Positions 29,565 through 38,150 are shown, counted from the stretch's first letter. The stretch: 64,000 nt of DNA from Acidithiobacillus thiooxidans ATCC 19377 (GCF_009662475.1 NZ_CP045571.1:3284501-3348500); one strand, 5' to 3'. Translations and numbers: made by a program. Notes: generated by a model from the sequence alone, not told the origin.

Positions 29565-30206
29565 TCAGTTCATCAGCAGATGCAACCCATCATCTGACAC
29601 CCTTTCCACCCGCTGCGCTTTCAATTCAGCATGCGGCAAGGCAAACACCTTGGGAATGTCAGCCACCTTCAAGGCAGGACTGATCCATAAAGACAATGCC
29701 GCATCCCCCAACAGGACAGGACTGCGGTCATGGATACCGGAAACGGCAGGTTCTGGTGGGCCTACCAGAATGCTGCAACTATCCAGCGTAGAATCCCCAT
29801 CGGTCCAGTGGTCCCATAAACCGGCAAAAGCCAGCGCTTGACCATCTACGCTACCCAGATACCACGGCTGTTTTTTGCCGGATTCACCGGTTTGCCATTC
29901 ATAAAAACCCGTGGCGGGTATGATGCAGCGTCGATGCTTCCATGAATCCCGAAAAGTGGGCTTCTGGCTGGCGGTTTCGACTCTGGCGTTGAAAGTGCTG
30001 TAGGTGGCCTTGGCTTCTTTGGCCCAATGCGGAATCAGTCCCCATCGCGCTGTAATCCATTCAGGGCCAGCACCGACATCCCGGATAATCGGCACATTCT
30101 GGCCGGGGCTGATATTAAAGTGCGCATCGAAGCCAGGTAGAGGTAGAGCCAATTCCCTGATGATGTGGTTCAGTTTGCGGGGTTCCAAAGCATAACGGCC
30201 ACACAT
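29565..30206 (-). CDS. SOS-response-associated peptidase (HMCES/YedK family)
   Basis: Binds abasic sites in single-stranded DNA through a covalent bond to Cys2 and so protects them. The 213-residue protein starts MCGRY, with the catalytic cysteine exposed once the initiator methionine is removed. Also present are FNARVET, the GFYEW glutamate and HDRSPVLL. The in-frame start six bases upstream would bury the cysteine and is rejected. Confidence 0.92.
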   Translation of the reverse strand: MCGRYALEPRKLNHIIRELALPLPGFDAHFNISPGQNVPIIRDVGAGPEWITARWGLIPHWAKEAKATYSTFNARVETASQKPTFRDSWKHRRCIIPATGFYEWQTGESGKKQPWYLGSVDGQALAFAGLWDHWTDGDSTLDSCSILVGPPEPAVSGIHDRSPVLLGDAALSLWISPALKVADIPKVFALPHAELKAQRVERVSDDGLHLLMN

Positions 30207-30298
30207 AGGCACCTCAGAAATGCGGTTTAGTTAAATTATGGTACATGATTTTGATCATCAGGATTTTCTGGGAAGCTGCATCGTGATAGATTCCCGCA

Positions 30299-30991
30299 AT
30301 GAGCAATGTCCACCCATTCCCCGCAGGCGGTAAGTCCGCCAAATCAGCCCGCAAGAAAGGCGGTCGCGCCAATGGTCATCATGCCGCCATTGGTGAGGCG
30401 CTGCTGATACAAGACATTGATGGCCGACCCGTAGACGTGCTTGAAAAGATTATTCAAGCGGGTGGCCTGTACCTCGCGCCTTCGGATGCACGGTCTGATG
30501 TGAATCTGGAAGCCGCACCCAGCGCCCAGTTCCTGTGGACCGTCCAGGGGCTGGATACCCTGATAGATGCGGCCAATGTACTGATCTATGAAGCGCAGAG
30601 ACACCCAGAACGCATGGATCAGGAATCCGTAGATGGGCTAGATCAACAAGCTAAGACCACGCACAAGCTGATTCAAAAACTGGATGCAATGCTTCCAACG
30701 GATGAATTTATTCTTTCTCCAAACAGCTTTGGACCGGAATTCATGGCAGAATATGCTACCAATGCCGCCATGCTCATGGTGAGTCGTTTTGCCATATCAC
30801 TGCTGGGTTACTATGATGCGCAGTTCATTCGGACCAAGAAAGATCGGCGCAAAGACATGATGATGGACTTTGTGGATGTATATCGGGAAGTGATTCAGGA
30901 TTGCCAGATACACATAAACGCCCACGACTATCTGTTGAAAGAACTGGCCTCGGCACAACGCGCAATGAATAAGGTGATGAAAGAACTATGA
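30299..30991 (+). CDS. Hypothetical element protein
   Basis: A 230-residue soluble protein that I do not recognise. The first 30 residues are basic and glycine-rich (KSAKSARKKGGRANGHH), which suggests nucleic-acid contact. Residues 80-125 and 170-230 look helical. It overlaps the following IHF-like gene by four bases, so the two are translationally coupled. Confidence 0.65.
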   Translation: MSNVHPFPAGGKSAKSARKKGGRANGHHAAIGEALLIQDIDGRPVDVLEKIIQAGGLYLAPSDARSDVNLEAAPSAQFLWTVQGLDTLIDAANVLIYEAQRHPERMDQESVDGLDQQAKTTHKLIQKLDAMLPTDEFILSPNSFGPEFMAEYATNAAMLMVSRFAISLLGYYDAQFIRTKKDRRKDMMMDFVDVYREVIQDCQIHINAHDYLLKELASAQRAMNKVMKEL

Positions 30992-31281
30992 CCGTTACAA
31001 AAGCAGAAATAGCTTATTCTTTAATGGATGAAATGGGGCTGACCCGTCTAACCAGCTTGGAACTGGTGAATAGTTTGTTTGATACGATACGGGAAATGCT
31101 GGCCTCTGGTGAAGACGTGAAGTTGTCTGGCTTTGGGAATTTCACGTTACGGGATAAGGTTGCCAGAGAGGGCCGAAACCCCAAGACCGGTGAACCTTTC
31201 GAGATTGCGGCTAGGCGGGTGGTGCTATTTAAAGCCAGCCGGAAGGTCAAGGAACGTGATAGCAACCCTGTCGCGGGATAA
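30988..31281 (+). CDS. IHF-alpha/HU-like DNA-binding protein
   Basis: A 97-residue protein with KAEIAYSLMDEMGLT, then VKLSGFGNFTLRDKVAREGRNPKTGEPFEIAARRVVLFKAS, the strand-arm and RNPKTGE tip of the IHF/HU family. It is a second such protein in the element and lies directly before the iteron array, where a DNA-bending protein would be useful at an origin. Confidence 0.88.
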   Translation: MTVTKAEIAYSLMDEMGLTRLTSLELVNSLFDTIREMLASGEDVKLSGFGNFTLRDKVAREGRNPKTGEPFEIAARRVVLFKASRKVKERDSNPVAG

Positions 31282-31738
31282 ACCATTTTGGTGGTTCCTG
31301 CTGTCCCTGCTGGCCATTCGCACCAATAAAAAAGCTACAGCTTTTGATGCGTTACTTTATCTGGCGTTCACCTTATCCCATTAAAACAATAATCACTAAA
31401 TATATAGCGACGCTAACCAACCATTTTTCATCTACCGGAACCAATTCATTTGGTTACGCCATCCTTAATAAATAGTCGGCCACCACCCAATTAAAGCCGT
31501 ACATGAATAGTGGCCATCACTTAATAAGTCTGCGCCTGAATGGTAAACGATCACCTAATAAGGCCAACCCTGAATAGTAGGCCGCCACCTAATAATGTTA
31601 ACTCTGAATAGTCTGCCGCTACCCAATCAAGTCACCTCAAAATAGTCGGCCATCACCCAATAAAGCTATACCCCATATGGTTCGGCTATACCAATCATGA
31701 CGGAATAAGCCGTGATGAGATTTGTGAGGATGAATGCC
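31282..31738. other. Noncoding stretch that holds the iteron array
   Basis: 457 bp without a credible gene. The first 190 bases show no structure beyond AT-rich tracts; 31471-31665 is a direct-repeat array; the last 70 bases contain a partial seventh repeat near 31676 and the ribosome site of the next gene. Confidence 0.7.
31471..31665. repeat. Iteron-like array of six direct repeats
   Basis: Six copies of a 24-26-base unit close to AATAGTCGGCCATCACCCAA followed by TAAAG start at 31471, 31506, 31539, 31573, 31607 and 31641, a spacing of 33 to 35 bases (about three helical turns). Such phased repeats are typical of plasmid-type replication origins or partition sites bound by an initiator. The proteins encoded just downstream (AT-hook protein, Toprim-ATPase) support replication. 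Confidence 0.8.
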
Positions 31739-32227
31739 ATGAAAAAATCCCTATTGGCAGGACTGGGTTTGGATGAACTCAACTTAAAACCTGTAACGCG
31801 GGAACCCCTGCGCAAGCCGGAACAGCCGGTATCAACCCGACCGGAACGTGGCCAGCCAATAAGGCCACCGGAACCTGTAGGTCAGCCGGAACCCACATAC
31901 CTGCCTGCACCTGTTATGGAACGGCCCTCTTTGGTCCAGCCTGTTGTTGATACCCCCACCCCAAAACGTAAAGCGGGCCGTCCAAGGCTGTATGCCGACC
32001 ATGTACTGACCCCTACCGAAAAAGCAAGGCGGTATCGGCAGAAGCGGAAAACGATGGCACAGAGTGCGCTGGATGGTTCTTTGCTACCTGTTGATGTGGC
32101 ATTGATGGGCCATAGGGATTTATGCCTTGCCGTGTCGAGGGTACTGGGCCAACCCGACAATCTGGAACTACGGATGAACAGCGCGCCGCTCATCAAGGAA
32201 CTGAAGCGTCGCCTGAATCACTTGTGA
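31739..32227 (+). CDS. AT-hook protein, putative replication or partition regulator
   Basis: A 162-residue protein. Residues 18-80 are rich in proline, glutamate and arginine and probably disordered. Then comes KRKAGRPRLY, an AT-hook-like motif, followed by a basic helix (LTPTEKARRYRQKRKTM) and a helical C-terminus. It lies just after the iterons. Start 31739 has gagga eight bases upstream; the in-frame ATG 31730 overlaps that site. The family is not recognised. Confidence 0.6.
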   Translation: MKKSLLAGLGLDELNLKPVTREPLRKPEQPVSTRPERGQPIRPPEPVGQPEPTYLPAPVMERPSLVQPVVDTPTPKRKAGRPRLYADHVLTPTEKARRYRQKRKTMAQSALDGSLLPVDVALMGHRDLCLAVSRVLGQPDNLELRMNSAPLIKELKRRLNHL

Positions 32228-32360
32228 TTTGCATTGTTCCATCGCTGGATATGATCTGGATATAGGGTGGTGTCAGTATGTATCCATCAAGACGCGTCTT
32301 TGTGACTGGGCATAAACTGGTGCCAGTTGGCAGCCAGTCTGTACCCACTGATAGGGACCA

Positions 32361-32382
32361 AAAAACGCCGAAAAGCGTTTTT
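32361..32382 (+). terminator. Terminator-like hairpin after the AT-hook gene
   Basis: AAAAACGC (32361-32368) pairs with GCGTTTTT (32375-32382) around a six-base loop. The T-rich right arm fits a short factor-independent terminator, and by symmetry it could act on both strands. Confidence 0.55.
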
Positions 32383-32611
32383 CTGGCAAAAATGGCTATA
32401 CATGAAAAAATATCCTGTAAAAAGTTTTGTCATCTAAATAAAACATATAGTTACATTTTTCATCAGGGATAAAATGAGTGGAACCTATGAAATTAATTCA
32501 TGTCAAAGGTGTTGATGTAGGATGTTTTTGAACCAAAACGGGTTAGAAATGTGCTATCCCCTTTCCCGTCATCCTATACCCACACGTGGGTGCGAAAAAC
32601 ATCCACACGGC

Positions 32612-32736
32612 GGATGCCTCGGATGTGCTCTGGTCCGCCCCGGCTGGTCCCCGGATTCTTCGCTGCCCAAGCGAGTTGTCCCACGGGCCAGACACGGATG
32701 GGTTCACCTGTAAGGGTGAGCACATCCGAGGCATCC
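32612..32736. repeat. 19-bp inverted repeat with 87-base loop
   Basis: GGATGCCTCGGATGTGCTC at 32612-32630 is the exact reverse complement of 32718-32736. The loop is GC-rich and able to fold further. A second, competing small hairpin CATCC/GGATG lies at its left edge. It could be a structured RNA leader of the next gene, a small RNA, or a replication-related hairpin. Confidence 0.65.
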
Positions 32737-32772
32737 ATTAAGTAGCTGACCTTGTTAAATGGGACAACGAAC

Positions 32773-33516
32773 ATGAAAGACACAAACATGCCCGGCGCAT
32801 GGGCTAAAATTTGCGCAAAAATAATCGTTCCATCGGCTGTAGTTACGCTCACCATGGGTTTATTGGCTTGTGTGGCAAACAGCATCCTCGGCACCGCCGG
32901 TCATGACATATCCTTTCTTGCGGATATGGTTGCCGCATTTGGTATATTGGTTTTCACTGCCTGCATTATGGGTGAAATGTGGGCTTCCTTTACGGGTAAC
33001 AAAGCCAAGCAATCCCTGTATGACAACGCGTGGCACGAAACCAAGCTATCCTATGCAAAAGCATTCCGACACTTTGGTAAACGCCCCAATTGTCTACATG
33101 AAATGGGTGCCATTGGCATAGATTTGGTCACCCATGCTCACAAACAGCAATCCGCCGGTCGTCAGTCTGGTCGCAAAGCTGGTGGTCATAAAAAGTCAGC
33201 CAGCAGTAGTTCCGACGATAGTGCTGGTGGTGAACCGCCTGCGTCTCTGCCTTTACTCTGCACGGTCCATGATCTGGCTGTACTGCTACAGGTTAGCCCT
33301 AAAACGCTTCAGAACAAGCCCCAGTCTGCACTACCCCCCGCCGTCTTCATCCCCGGTTGTCGCGGTCCCCGCTACCATCTTCGGGATGTCATCGCATGGC
33401 TGAATAGCTTCCCTGTCGGTGGCATGAAACCCCCAAGAAAGCCCACCGGCAAGAGGGGCCGTCCAAGGATTGCCACATCCGCCCAGATAGCCGCTGTTCG
33501 CGGTAAGGGGGTGTGA
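32773..33516 (+). CDS. Membrane protein with a C-terminal helix-turn-helix domain
   Basis: A 247-residue protein from ATG 32773 (a TTG seven codons earlier is possible). Two hydrophobic segments lie at about 16-38 and 48-68. A charged serine-rich linker (about 130-155) follows. The segment CTVHDLAVLLQVSPKTLQNK onward, with PRYHLRDVIAWL, resembles the excisionase/AlpA-like winged helix (HTH_17). A membrane anchor fused to this type of DNA-binding domain is unusual. It directly precedes the Toprim-ATPase gene. Confidence 0.6.
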   Translation: MKDTNMPGAWAKICAKIIVPSAVVTLTMGLLACVANSILGTAGHDISFLADMVAAFGILVFTACIMGEMWASFTGNKAKQSLYDNAWHETKLSYAKAFRHFGKRPNCLHEMGAIGIDLVTHAHKQQSAGRQSGRKAGGHKKSASSSSDDSAGGEPPASLPLLCTVHDLAVLLQVSPKTLQNKPQSALPPAVFIPGCRGPRYHLRDVIAWLNSFPVGGMKPPRKPTGKRGRPRIATSAQIAAVRGKGV

Positions 33517-33517
33517 C

Positions 33518-36148
33518 ATGGTAGATGAAGCATTGCAAAGTTTTATGCACGACGATTTAGCCCATTCCGGTTTGACCGCAGAGGAATTGAAAGCAGAACC
33601 ATTGGGTATGCCTGCATTGAAGCAGCGCATAGGCTTGGAAAACGCCTTGCCTTGTCGTGGTGGTTATTCCATACCGTATTTCAACTACGATGGCAGTCCG
33701 CTCATTGATTCCGGTATCCCCTACGAGCGCTTCCGGTTACTGGATATTGAACCGGGCAGCGAAATTGGGAAATATCTCTCACCGGCAGGTTCCAAAGCGC
33801 ACTTGTATATCCCAGAACGGTTCCACATGGCTTTGATGAATTCACGTCTGGACACCAAAGTGGTGGTCATCACGGAAGGCGAAAAGAAAGCAGCAGCAGC
33901 CTGCAAAGCGGGTATCCCTTGCGTAGCCATCCCCGGCATTACGATGTATCGGGACTCGGAAGATCGCGATAAGCTGTCCAAGGAAATTCGCAATTTTCTG
34001 GTGCCTCTGAACGATTCCATGCAGATTTTCTATGTCGTGGTCATGTTTGACTCTGACGGTTACCCCGTGAGTACCAAGCAAATGCCTTCTGACGAAGAAG
34101 AAGCGGCCAAGTACGAACCACTTAATCGGGGTAAGAAAGTCCGCAATAGGGACGTATTCAATCAAGCTTTCCGGTTTGCCAATTTAATCAAGCAATCCAT
34201 AGCGGGTCTGCGGGTAGCTTATACATGGTGTTATCCTGCCTTTTCCACGACGACCGGACCCAAAGGCGGTAAGCTCGTTGTGGTTGAAAAGCAAGGTCTG
34301 GATGACGCCATCCAGAATGGTCAGACAGATGACCTGATTAAGCAGATTGAAACGGTCTGTGAACGGGCGACTGCAGGGGATGGCGAAGGCGGTTACATCC
34401 CCTTGGGCATGTCGAATGACGGTCTGACGGTGGCTCTCTGGTCTATTCCGCAGAACTGTCTGATTAAAACCAGTTTAGCCAGCCTCAACAATGCAGCGAC
34501 ACTGGCGGGTATCTGCGGCAGGTCCTGGCTGGAACAGAAATTCACCAAGATGGTCCATGACACCGTTGAATTTGACGTTAAAAAGGCGTCTATGGAAATT
34601 GCGTCCATTTGTGCCAACAAGGGCGCGTTCCACGGTGGTGATCGGATTTTCGGTACAGGTGTCTGGTCGCCGGATAAACGTGAAATTGTCATCAATACGC
34701 ATAACGCGGTGTATTTGCAGGATGGTTCCACCATTGACCGCATTGATGAAAACCGCAGGGAATTATATGTGAATGGCGGTGCCGCCACCCCGCCACCGCC
34801 GCCGGAACACATCGTCACGGATGATGAGTACGCCCGTGTTTGCGCCAAGATTTATCGGGATTTAGGTACGTGGTCGTTTGAAAAGCCGGTAGTCATGGAC
34901 GACAGACTCAAGAATTTCCCTATGGGTCCATCCTTAGTCATGGGTTGGATGACCATGGTGGTATATCTTGGCTTGCTGGAACGTCGTCCGCACATGTGGG
35001 TCGTAGGTCCGCGAGGCAGCGGCAAATCCCGACTACTGTCGTACTTGGCACATATGCTCATCGGTTACCTGAAGCATACGGACATGGGTTCAAGTATGAC
35101 CGAAGCGGGTATGCGCCAATTTCTGCAAAATTCCTGTTTCGCATTCATCATCGACGAGCTGGAAAAAGAAAATACGGAAAACGGGCAGAAGCTTCTTTCG
35201 GCCATCGAACAAGTGCTGAAGCTCATGCGTGCAGCTTATTCGGCTTCCAGCACCGTTTTCAAGGGAACGGCAGACCAAAAGGGCATCGAGTTCCGCATCA
35301 TGACTTCAGTGATGGCTGCGAGTATCGCAGAACCCGCACTGGAACCCGCCGACCGCAGCCGGATCGTAATGGTCAAGCTATCCCCGCGCGTGGGTGCAAC
35401 CGGTCAGCCACCGGAAAACCTGACACCAGAGGAATCCGCCATCTTTTTCTGGGGCACGATTCAGCGTTGGGGCAGGTTTCAGCACATCTATGACTTGGCG
35501 CTGAAGAACTGGAACACGTATGCCGGTAATGGGGATTCTCGTGAAGCGGAAACCTTTGGTACTGTCATTGCCGCCAGCATGATTTCCAACCCGAAAATAC
35601 AGACGGATGAACAGATACTGACGGTTCTGAAAGTCATGATTATCTGTTTGCAGCCGCAACTGGACGAAATGCGTCAGGGCACGGCGGAACACGAGATCAT
35701 ATTGAACACCCTGCTCACCAAAAACATTCCGGTCGAATATCACGAATGCGATGAAAATGGCAGAGAACATATTAACCGTGAAACCCATTCCATTGGTGGA
35801 CTGGTAAGCAATCTGGTGAATGGCGGCACAAACAGCGATGAAATCCGCGCCTTGGGGCTGGTGGGGCTGAGGGTATGGGAAAATGATGGAAATTTATGTC
35901 TTGCCATCGCCCATAAGCACAGCGGATTGACCGACTTGCTCAAGGGGTCACGGTATAACAAAAATGGTGCGTGGGCTGGCGGTTTGAAGGACGTTCCGGG
36001 TTCCACCTGGGACAAGACCGTGCGTATCAACGGGATGTCCACCCACTGTGTTATGGTCCCCGCGAGGCACCTTGCCCTACAGCCTGATAACAAAGCCACG
36101 ATGCCCATGCGTCCGAACAGCTTTGACACGGCACATACCATCAACTAG
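33518..36148 (+). CDS. Toprim and P-loop ATPase protein, putative element primase-helicase
   Basis: 876 residues. The N-terminal third has a Toprim-like core (DUF3854 type): VVITEGEKKAAAA with E120, and MFDSDG with D178/D180. The C-terminal half has a P-loop ATPase: Walker A VGPRGSGKS at about 495-504 and Walker B FAFIIDELE near 541-549, of the DUF927-like helicase type. The pair of domains is that of replication primase-helicases of plasmids and satellites. It starts one base after the preceding stop and ends at a terminator. It is the best candidate for the element's initiator or replicative enzyme. Confidence 0.8.
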   Translation: MVDEALQSFMHDDLAHSGLTAEELKAEPLGMPALKQRIGLENALPCRGGYSIPYFNYDGSPLIDSGIPYERFRLLDIEPGSEIGKYLSPAGSKAHLYIPERFHMALMNSRLDTKVVVITEGEKKAAAACKAGIPCVAIPGITMYRDSEDRDKLSKEIRNFLVPLNDSMQIFYVVVMFDSDGYPVSTKQMPSDEEEAAKYEPLNRGKKVRNRDVFNQAFRFANLIKQSIAGLRVAYTWCYPAFSTTTGPKGGKLVVVEKQGLDDAIQNGQTDDLIKQIETVCERATAGDGEGGYIPLGMSNDGLTVALWSIPQNCLIKTSLASLNNAATLAGICGRSWLEQKFTKMVHDTVEFDVKKASMEIASICANKGAFHGGDRIFGTGVWSPDKREIVINTHNAVYLQDGSTIDRIDENRRELYVNGGAATPPPPPEHIVTDDEYARVCAKIYRDLGTWSFEKPVVMDDRLKNFPMGPSLVMGWMTMVVYLGLLERRPHMWVVGPRGSGKSRLLSYLAHMLIGYLKHTDMGSSMTEAGMRQFLQNSCFAFIIDELEKENTENGQKLLSAIEQVLKLMRAAYSASSTVFKGTADQKGIEFRIMTSVMAASIAEPALEPADRSRIVMVKLSPRVGATGQPPENLTPEESAIFFWGTIQRWGRFQHIYDLALKNWNTYAGNGDSREAETFGTVIAASMISNPKIQTDEQILTVLKVMIICLQPQLDEMRQGTAEHEIILNTLLTKNIPVEYHECDENGREHINRETHSIGGLVSNLVNGGTNSDEIRALGLVGLRVWENDGNLCLAIAHKHSGLTDLLKGSRYNKNGAWAGGLKDVPGSTWDKTVRINGMSTHCVMVPARHLALQPDNKATMPMRPNSFDTAHTIN

Positions 36149-36170
36149 CTGAACGTCCTTTGGTTTATAT

Positions 36171-36198
36171 GGCCGCCGATTGAAGAGGCGGCCTTTTT
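36171..36198 (+). terminator. Terminator of the Toprim-ATPase gene
   Basis: GGCCGCC (36171-36177) pairs with GGCGGCC (36187-36193), followed by five T. Confidence 0.88.
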
Positions 36199-36497
36199 AT
36201 GTCCGCATACCGTTGGGAACTGTCCCATGATGGCAGCAAGGCAGCGCCGCTTTCTAGGGCACCTCATTTATTCGGGTGGCTTGATAATAACCTGCGTCAG
36301 AAAATGCGCCAGAGGGCAAATATAGAGCCTTTACGGTAGGTTGGTGGCATTACGCCATGAGCGGCGCTTGAACGATCCCGCAAAACGTTCTGTTACCGTA
36401 ACGATATCCTGACATTGGATAGAAATGGTTATGGCACACTCTATCCTGAAAACACATAGTTGCAGCATACTTTATCTGTAACCGACTGATTTTATTG

Positions 36498-36786
36498 GTG
36501 TGCGGATTGTGCGGAATTGTGCGGATTGTTTTGCACACTTTTTTGCCTTAAAACCATATGATTTTATTATATGTTTTCCATTTTTAGTATAGTTGTGCGG
36601 ATGTGCGGCGAAAAATACACAAGTTACGCGTTTCGATAAGATTGATAATGGTTATCATTCTCTATCTTCTGTTTCAGTATATATATCCGTATATCTGCCC
36701 GCACATTCGCACAATCCGCACATCATTGATAATTCAATATAAATACTGTGCGGGTGTTCCGCACAATCCGCACAAACCCGCACAAG
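36498..36786. repeat. Palindromic module A (GTGCGG words)
   Basis: The left side has tandem TGTGCGGAT-type words at 36498-36538 and 36594-36610. The right side has the same words inverted at 36697-36723 and 36748-36786. The AT-rich centre holds GATAATGGTTATCATTCTC (36644-36662), close to the Fur-box consensus. The architecture matches module B although the repeated word differs. Confidence 0.75.
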
Positions 36787-37126
36787 CAACAAGGCCGCAG
36801 CCGATTTCGTTACGCCATCAAAGAAGTACGGGGTGCTCACCAAACTTGCACCTCTGCGATGCGTCAAGGCCCTGCAAAAACCGCTTGCATAAGACGGTGC
36901 CAAATCTGGTAGTGGTAAGGTGGTGTAATCAGCACCCTTGCCGAGAAATTGCGCTACAGGGCAAATTTAGGGCCTTATCGGGTATGTTCCAGTGCTTGCT
37001 TCGGTTCAGCATATCGGGTTCGGTTTCAATCCTAATTTTTCTTTATCGAAGTTTTTACCACCAAAAAAATTTCGTGAACGGCAATTATGAAAATTGAGTG
37101 TCCGTAAGTTGTTGTTTTATTGGGCT

Positions 37127-37456
37127 GTAACCAGTGTAACCGGTTGTAACCAGCCTTGGTTACACTTTTTATTTCTCTGCCTCGTTGATTTTGTTAGCCT
37201 TTTCTTCTCTCTATATCCGTGTAACCAGTGTAACCAGAAATATATATACGTACGCGAGGAAAAAAGATAGAGAATAATTCTCATTTGCTATTGTTTCTCA
37301 TTCTCTATTTTATCCTGTGAAATGATAGTATATGGGTATTGTATTCTGGTTACACTGGTTACACTCGAACTCGTGACTATTTTTTCAGATGTAATCAGTA
37401 CCTTGCGAGACCAAAAAGTGTAACCAAGGCTGGTTACAACCGGTTACACCGGTTAC
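37127..37456. repeat. Palindromic module B (GTAACC words)
   Basis: A nested palindrome: outer arms 37127-37170 and 37413-37456 match as inverted repeats at 43 of 44 bases; inner arms 37219-37239 and 37344-37364 match at 21 of 21. Both pairs share the same centre (about 37291.5). The arms are made of repeated TGTAACCAG-like words. The centre is AT-rich and holds GAGAATAATTCTCATTTGC (37270-37288), again Fur-box-like. Confidence 0.85.
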
Positions 37457-38030
37457 GCCCTTATAAATCAGCAGCTTAGAACAAATCATCAACGGCAAGA
37501 AACACCGTTCACGAACTTTTTTAACCAAAAAACTTCTATAACGGACAGTGAGGGTTGGAAAAATACACAAAGGCCTGCCGCCCAAGCCGCCTGCATAAGA
37601 CGGTGCCAAATCTGGTGGTGGCAGGATAGCAGCACCAATGCCGAGAAATTGCCCCACAGGGCAGATTTAGGGTCTTTACACGGCATTGTTTGCGGCACTA
37701 CACCATGAGCGACACTCGAACGATCCTTCACCCGCGCCGATGCGTTATCCCCACAAGCACGATCCCTCTTACTAAAACTATCCTACCAATAAAGTTATAT
37801 CTCTATTATTTTGTTTTGAATAATTAAAAGGAACGCCAGATAAAGGATGGGTTCAAAAGATGTAGATTTTTAATCATGGCGGATGCGTTATGGGCATCAC
37901 CCCTGCGTTATGGTGGTCCTGCAGCATCCCAGCCCCGATCCGGCACGGTGGTGACTGTAACGGTGACTTGCGCATTACGCTGTAAGATTGCAATATCTCG
38001 TTACCGTGTAACGGCAGAAGAGGATTCACC

Positions 38031-38150
38031 ATGACAATGACAGCAGCAGAATGGCGGGTGGTCCATCGCGGGCCGGTACTCAGCAGGTCATTTTTGCACC
38101 GTAATTGCACCACACCAAAAACGGGAATCGCAGGGGATACCAGGGAATAA
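38031..38150 (+). CDS. Possible 39-residue peptide
   Basis: A short frame with a fair ribosome site (agaagagg, 38026 region) and start MTMTAAEWRVVHRGP. No family is recognised. It spans the right arm-type integrase site, so it may be only a chance frame. Confidence 0.2.
   Translation: MTMTAAEWRVVHRGPVLSRSFLHRNCTTPKTGIAGDTRE
38093..38113 (+). repeat. Putative integrase arm-type site, right
   Basis: Matches 21706-21726 at 20 of 21 bases in the same orientation. It lies 111 bases inside attR, a distance usual for arm sites. Confidence 0.55.

Larger units (their letters stand above)
32228..32751. other. Noncoding stretch with hairpins
   Basis: 524 bp without a credible gene. It holds a terminator-like hairpin (32361-32382), an AT-rich part (32395-32480), a palindrome ACCCACACGTGGGT (32578-32591) and a long-range 19-bp inverted repeat (32612-32736). 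Confidence 0.6.
36295..37725. repeat. Three-copy spacer repeat bracketing the palindromic modules
   Basis: The word GAGAAATTGCGCCACAGGGC followed by AAATTTAGGGCCTTTA occurs in variant forms at 36295-36336, 36941-36977 and 37641-37684. Copies 2 and 3 share an upstream block GCATAAGACGGTGCCAAATC (about 36887 and 37592). Copies 1 and 3 share a downstream block with CCATGAGCG and CGAACGATCC (36346-36378 and 37693-37725). The copies divide the region into two units of similar design. Confidence 0.75.

Noticed and set aside
31471-31665. CRISPR array
   Set aside because: The units are degenerate, spacers are only about 9 bases and no cas genes are nearby; phased iterons explain it better.
32278-32472. 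64-codon frame in the element
   Set aside because: It contains the terminator-like hairpin, has no good ribosome site and has no recognisable feature.
36603-37097. 164-codon frame in the noncoding right end
   Set aside because: It crosses palindromic arms and the spacer repeat, has no ribosome site and an improbable composition.
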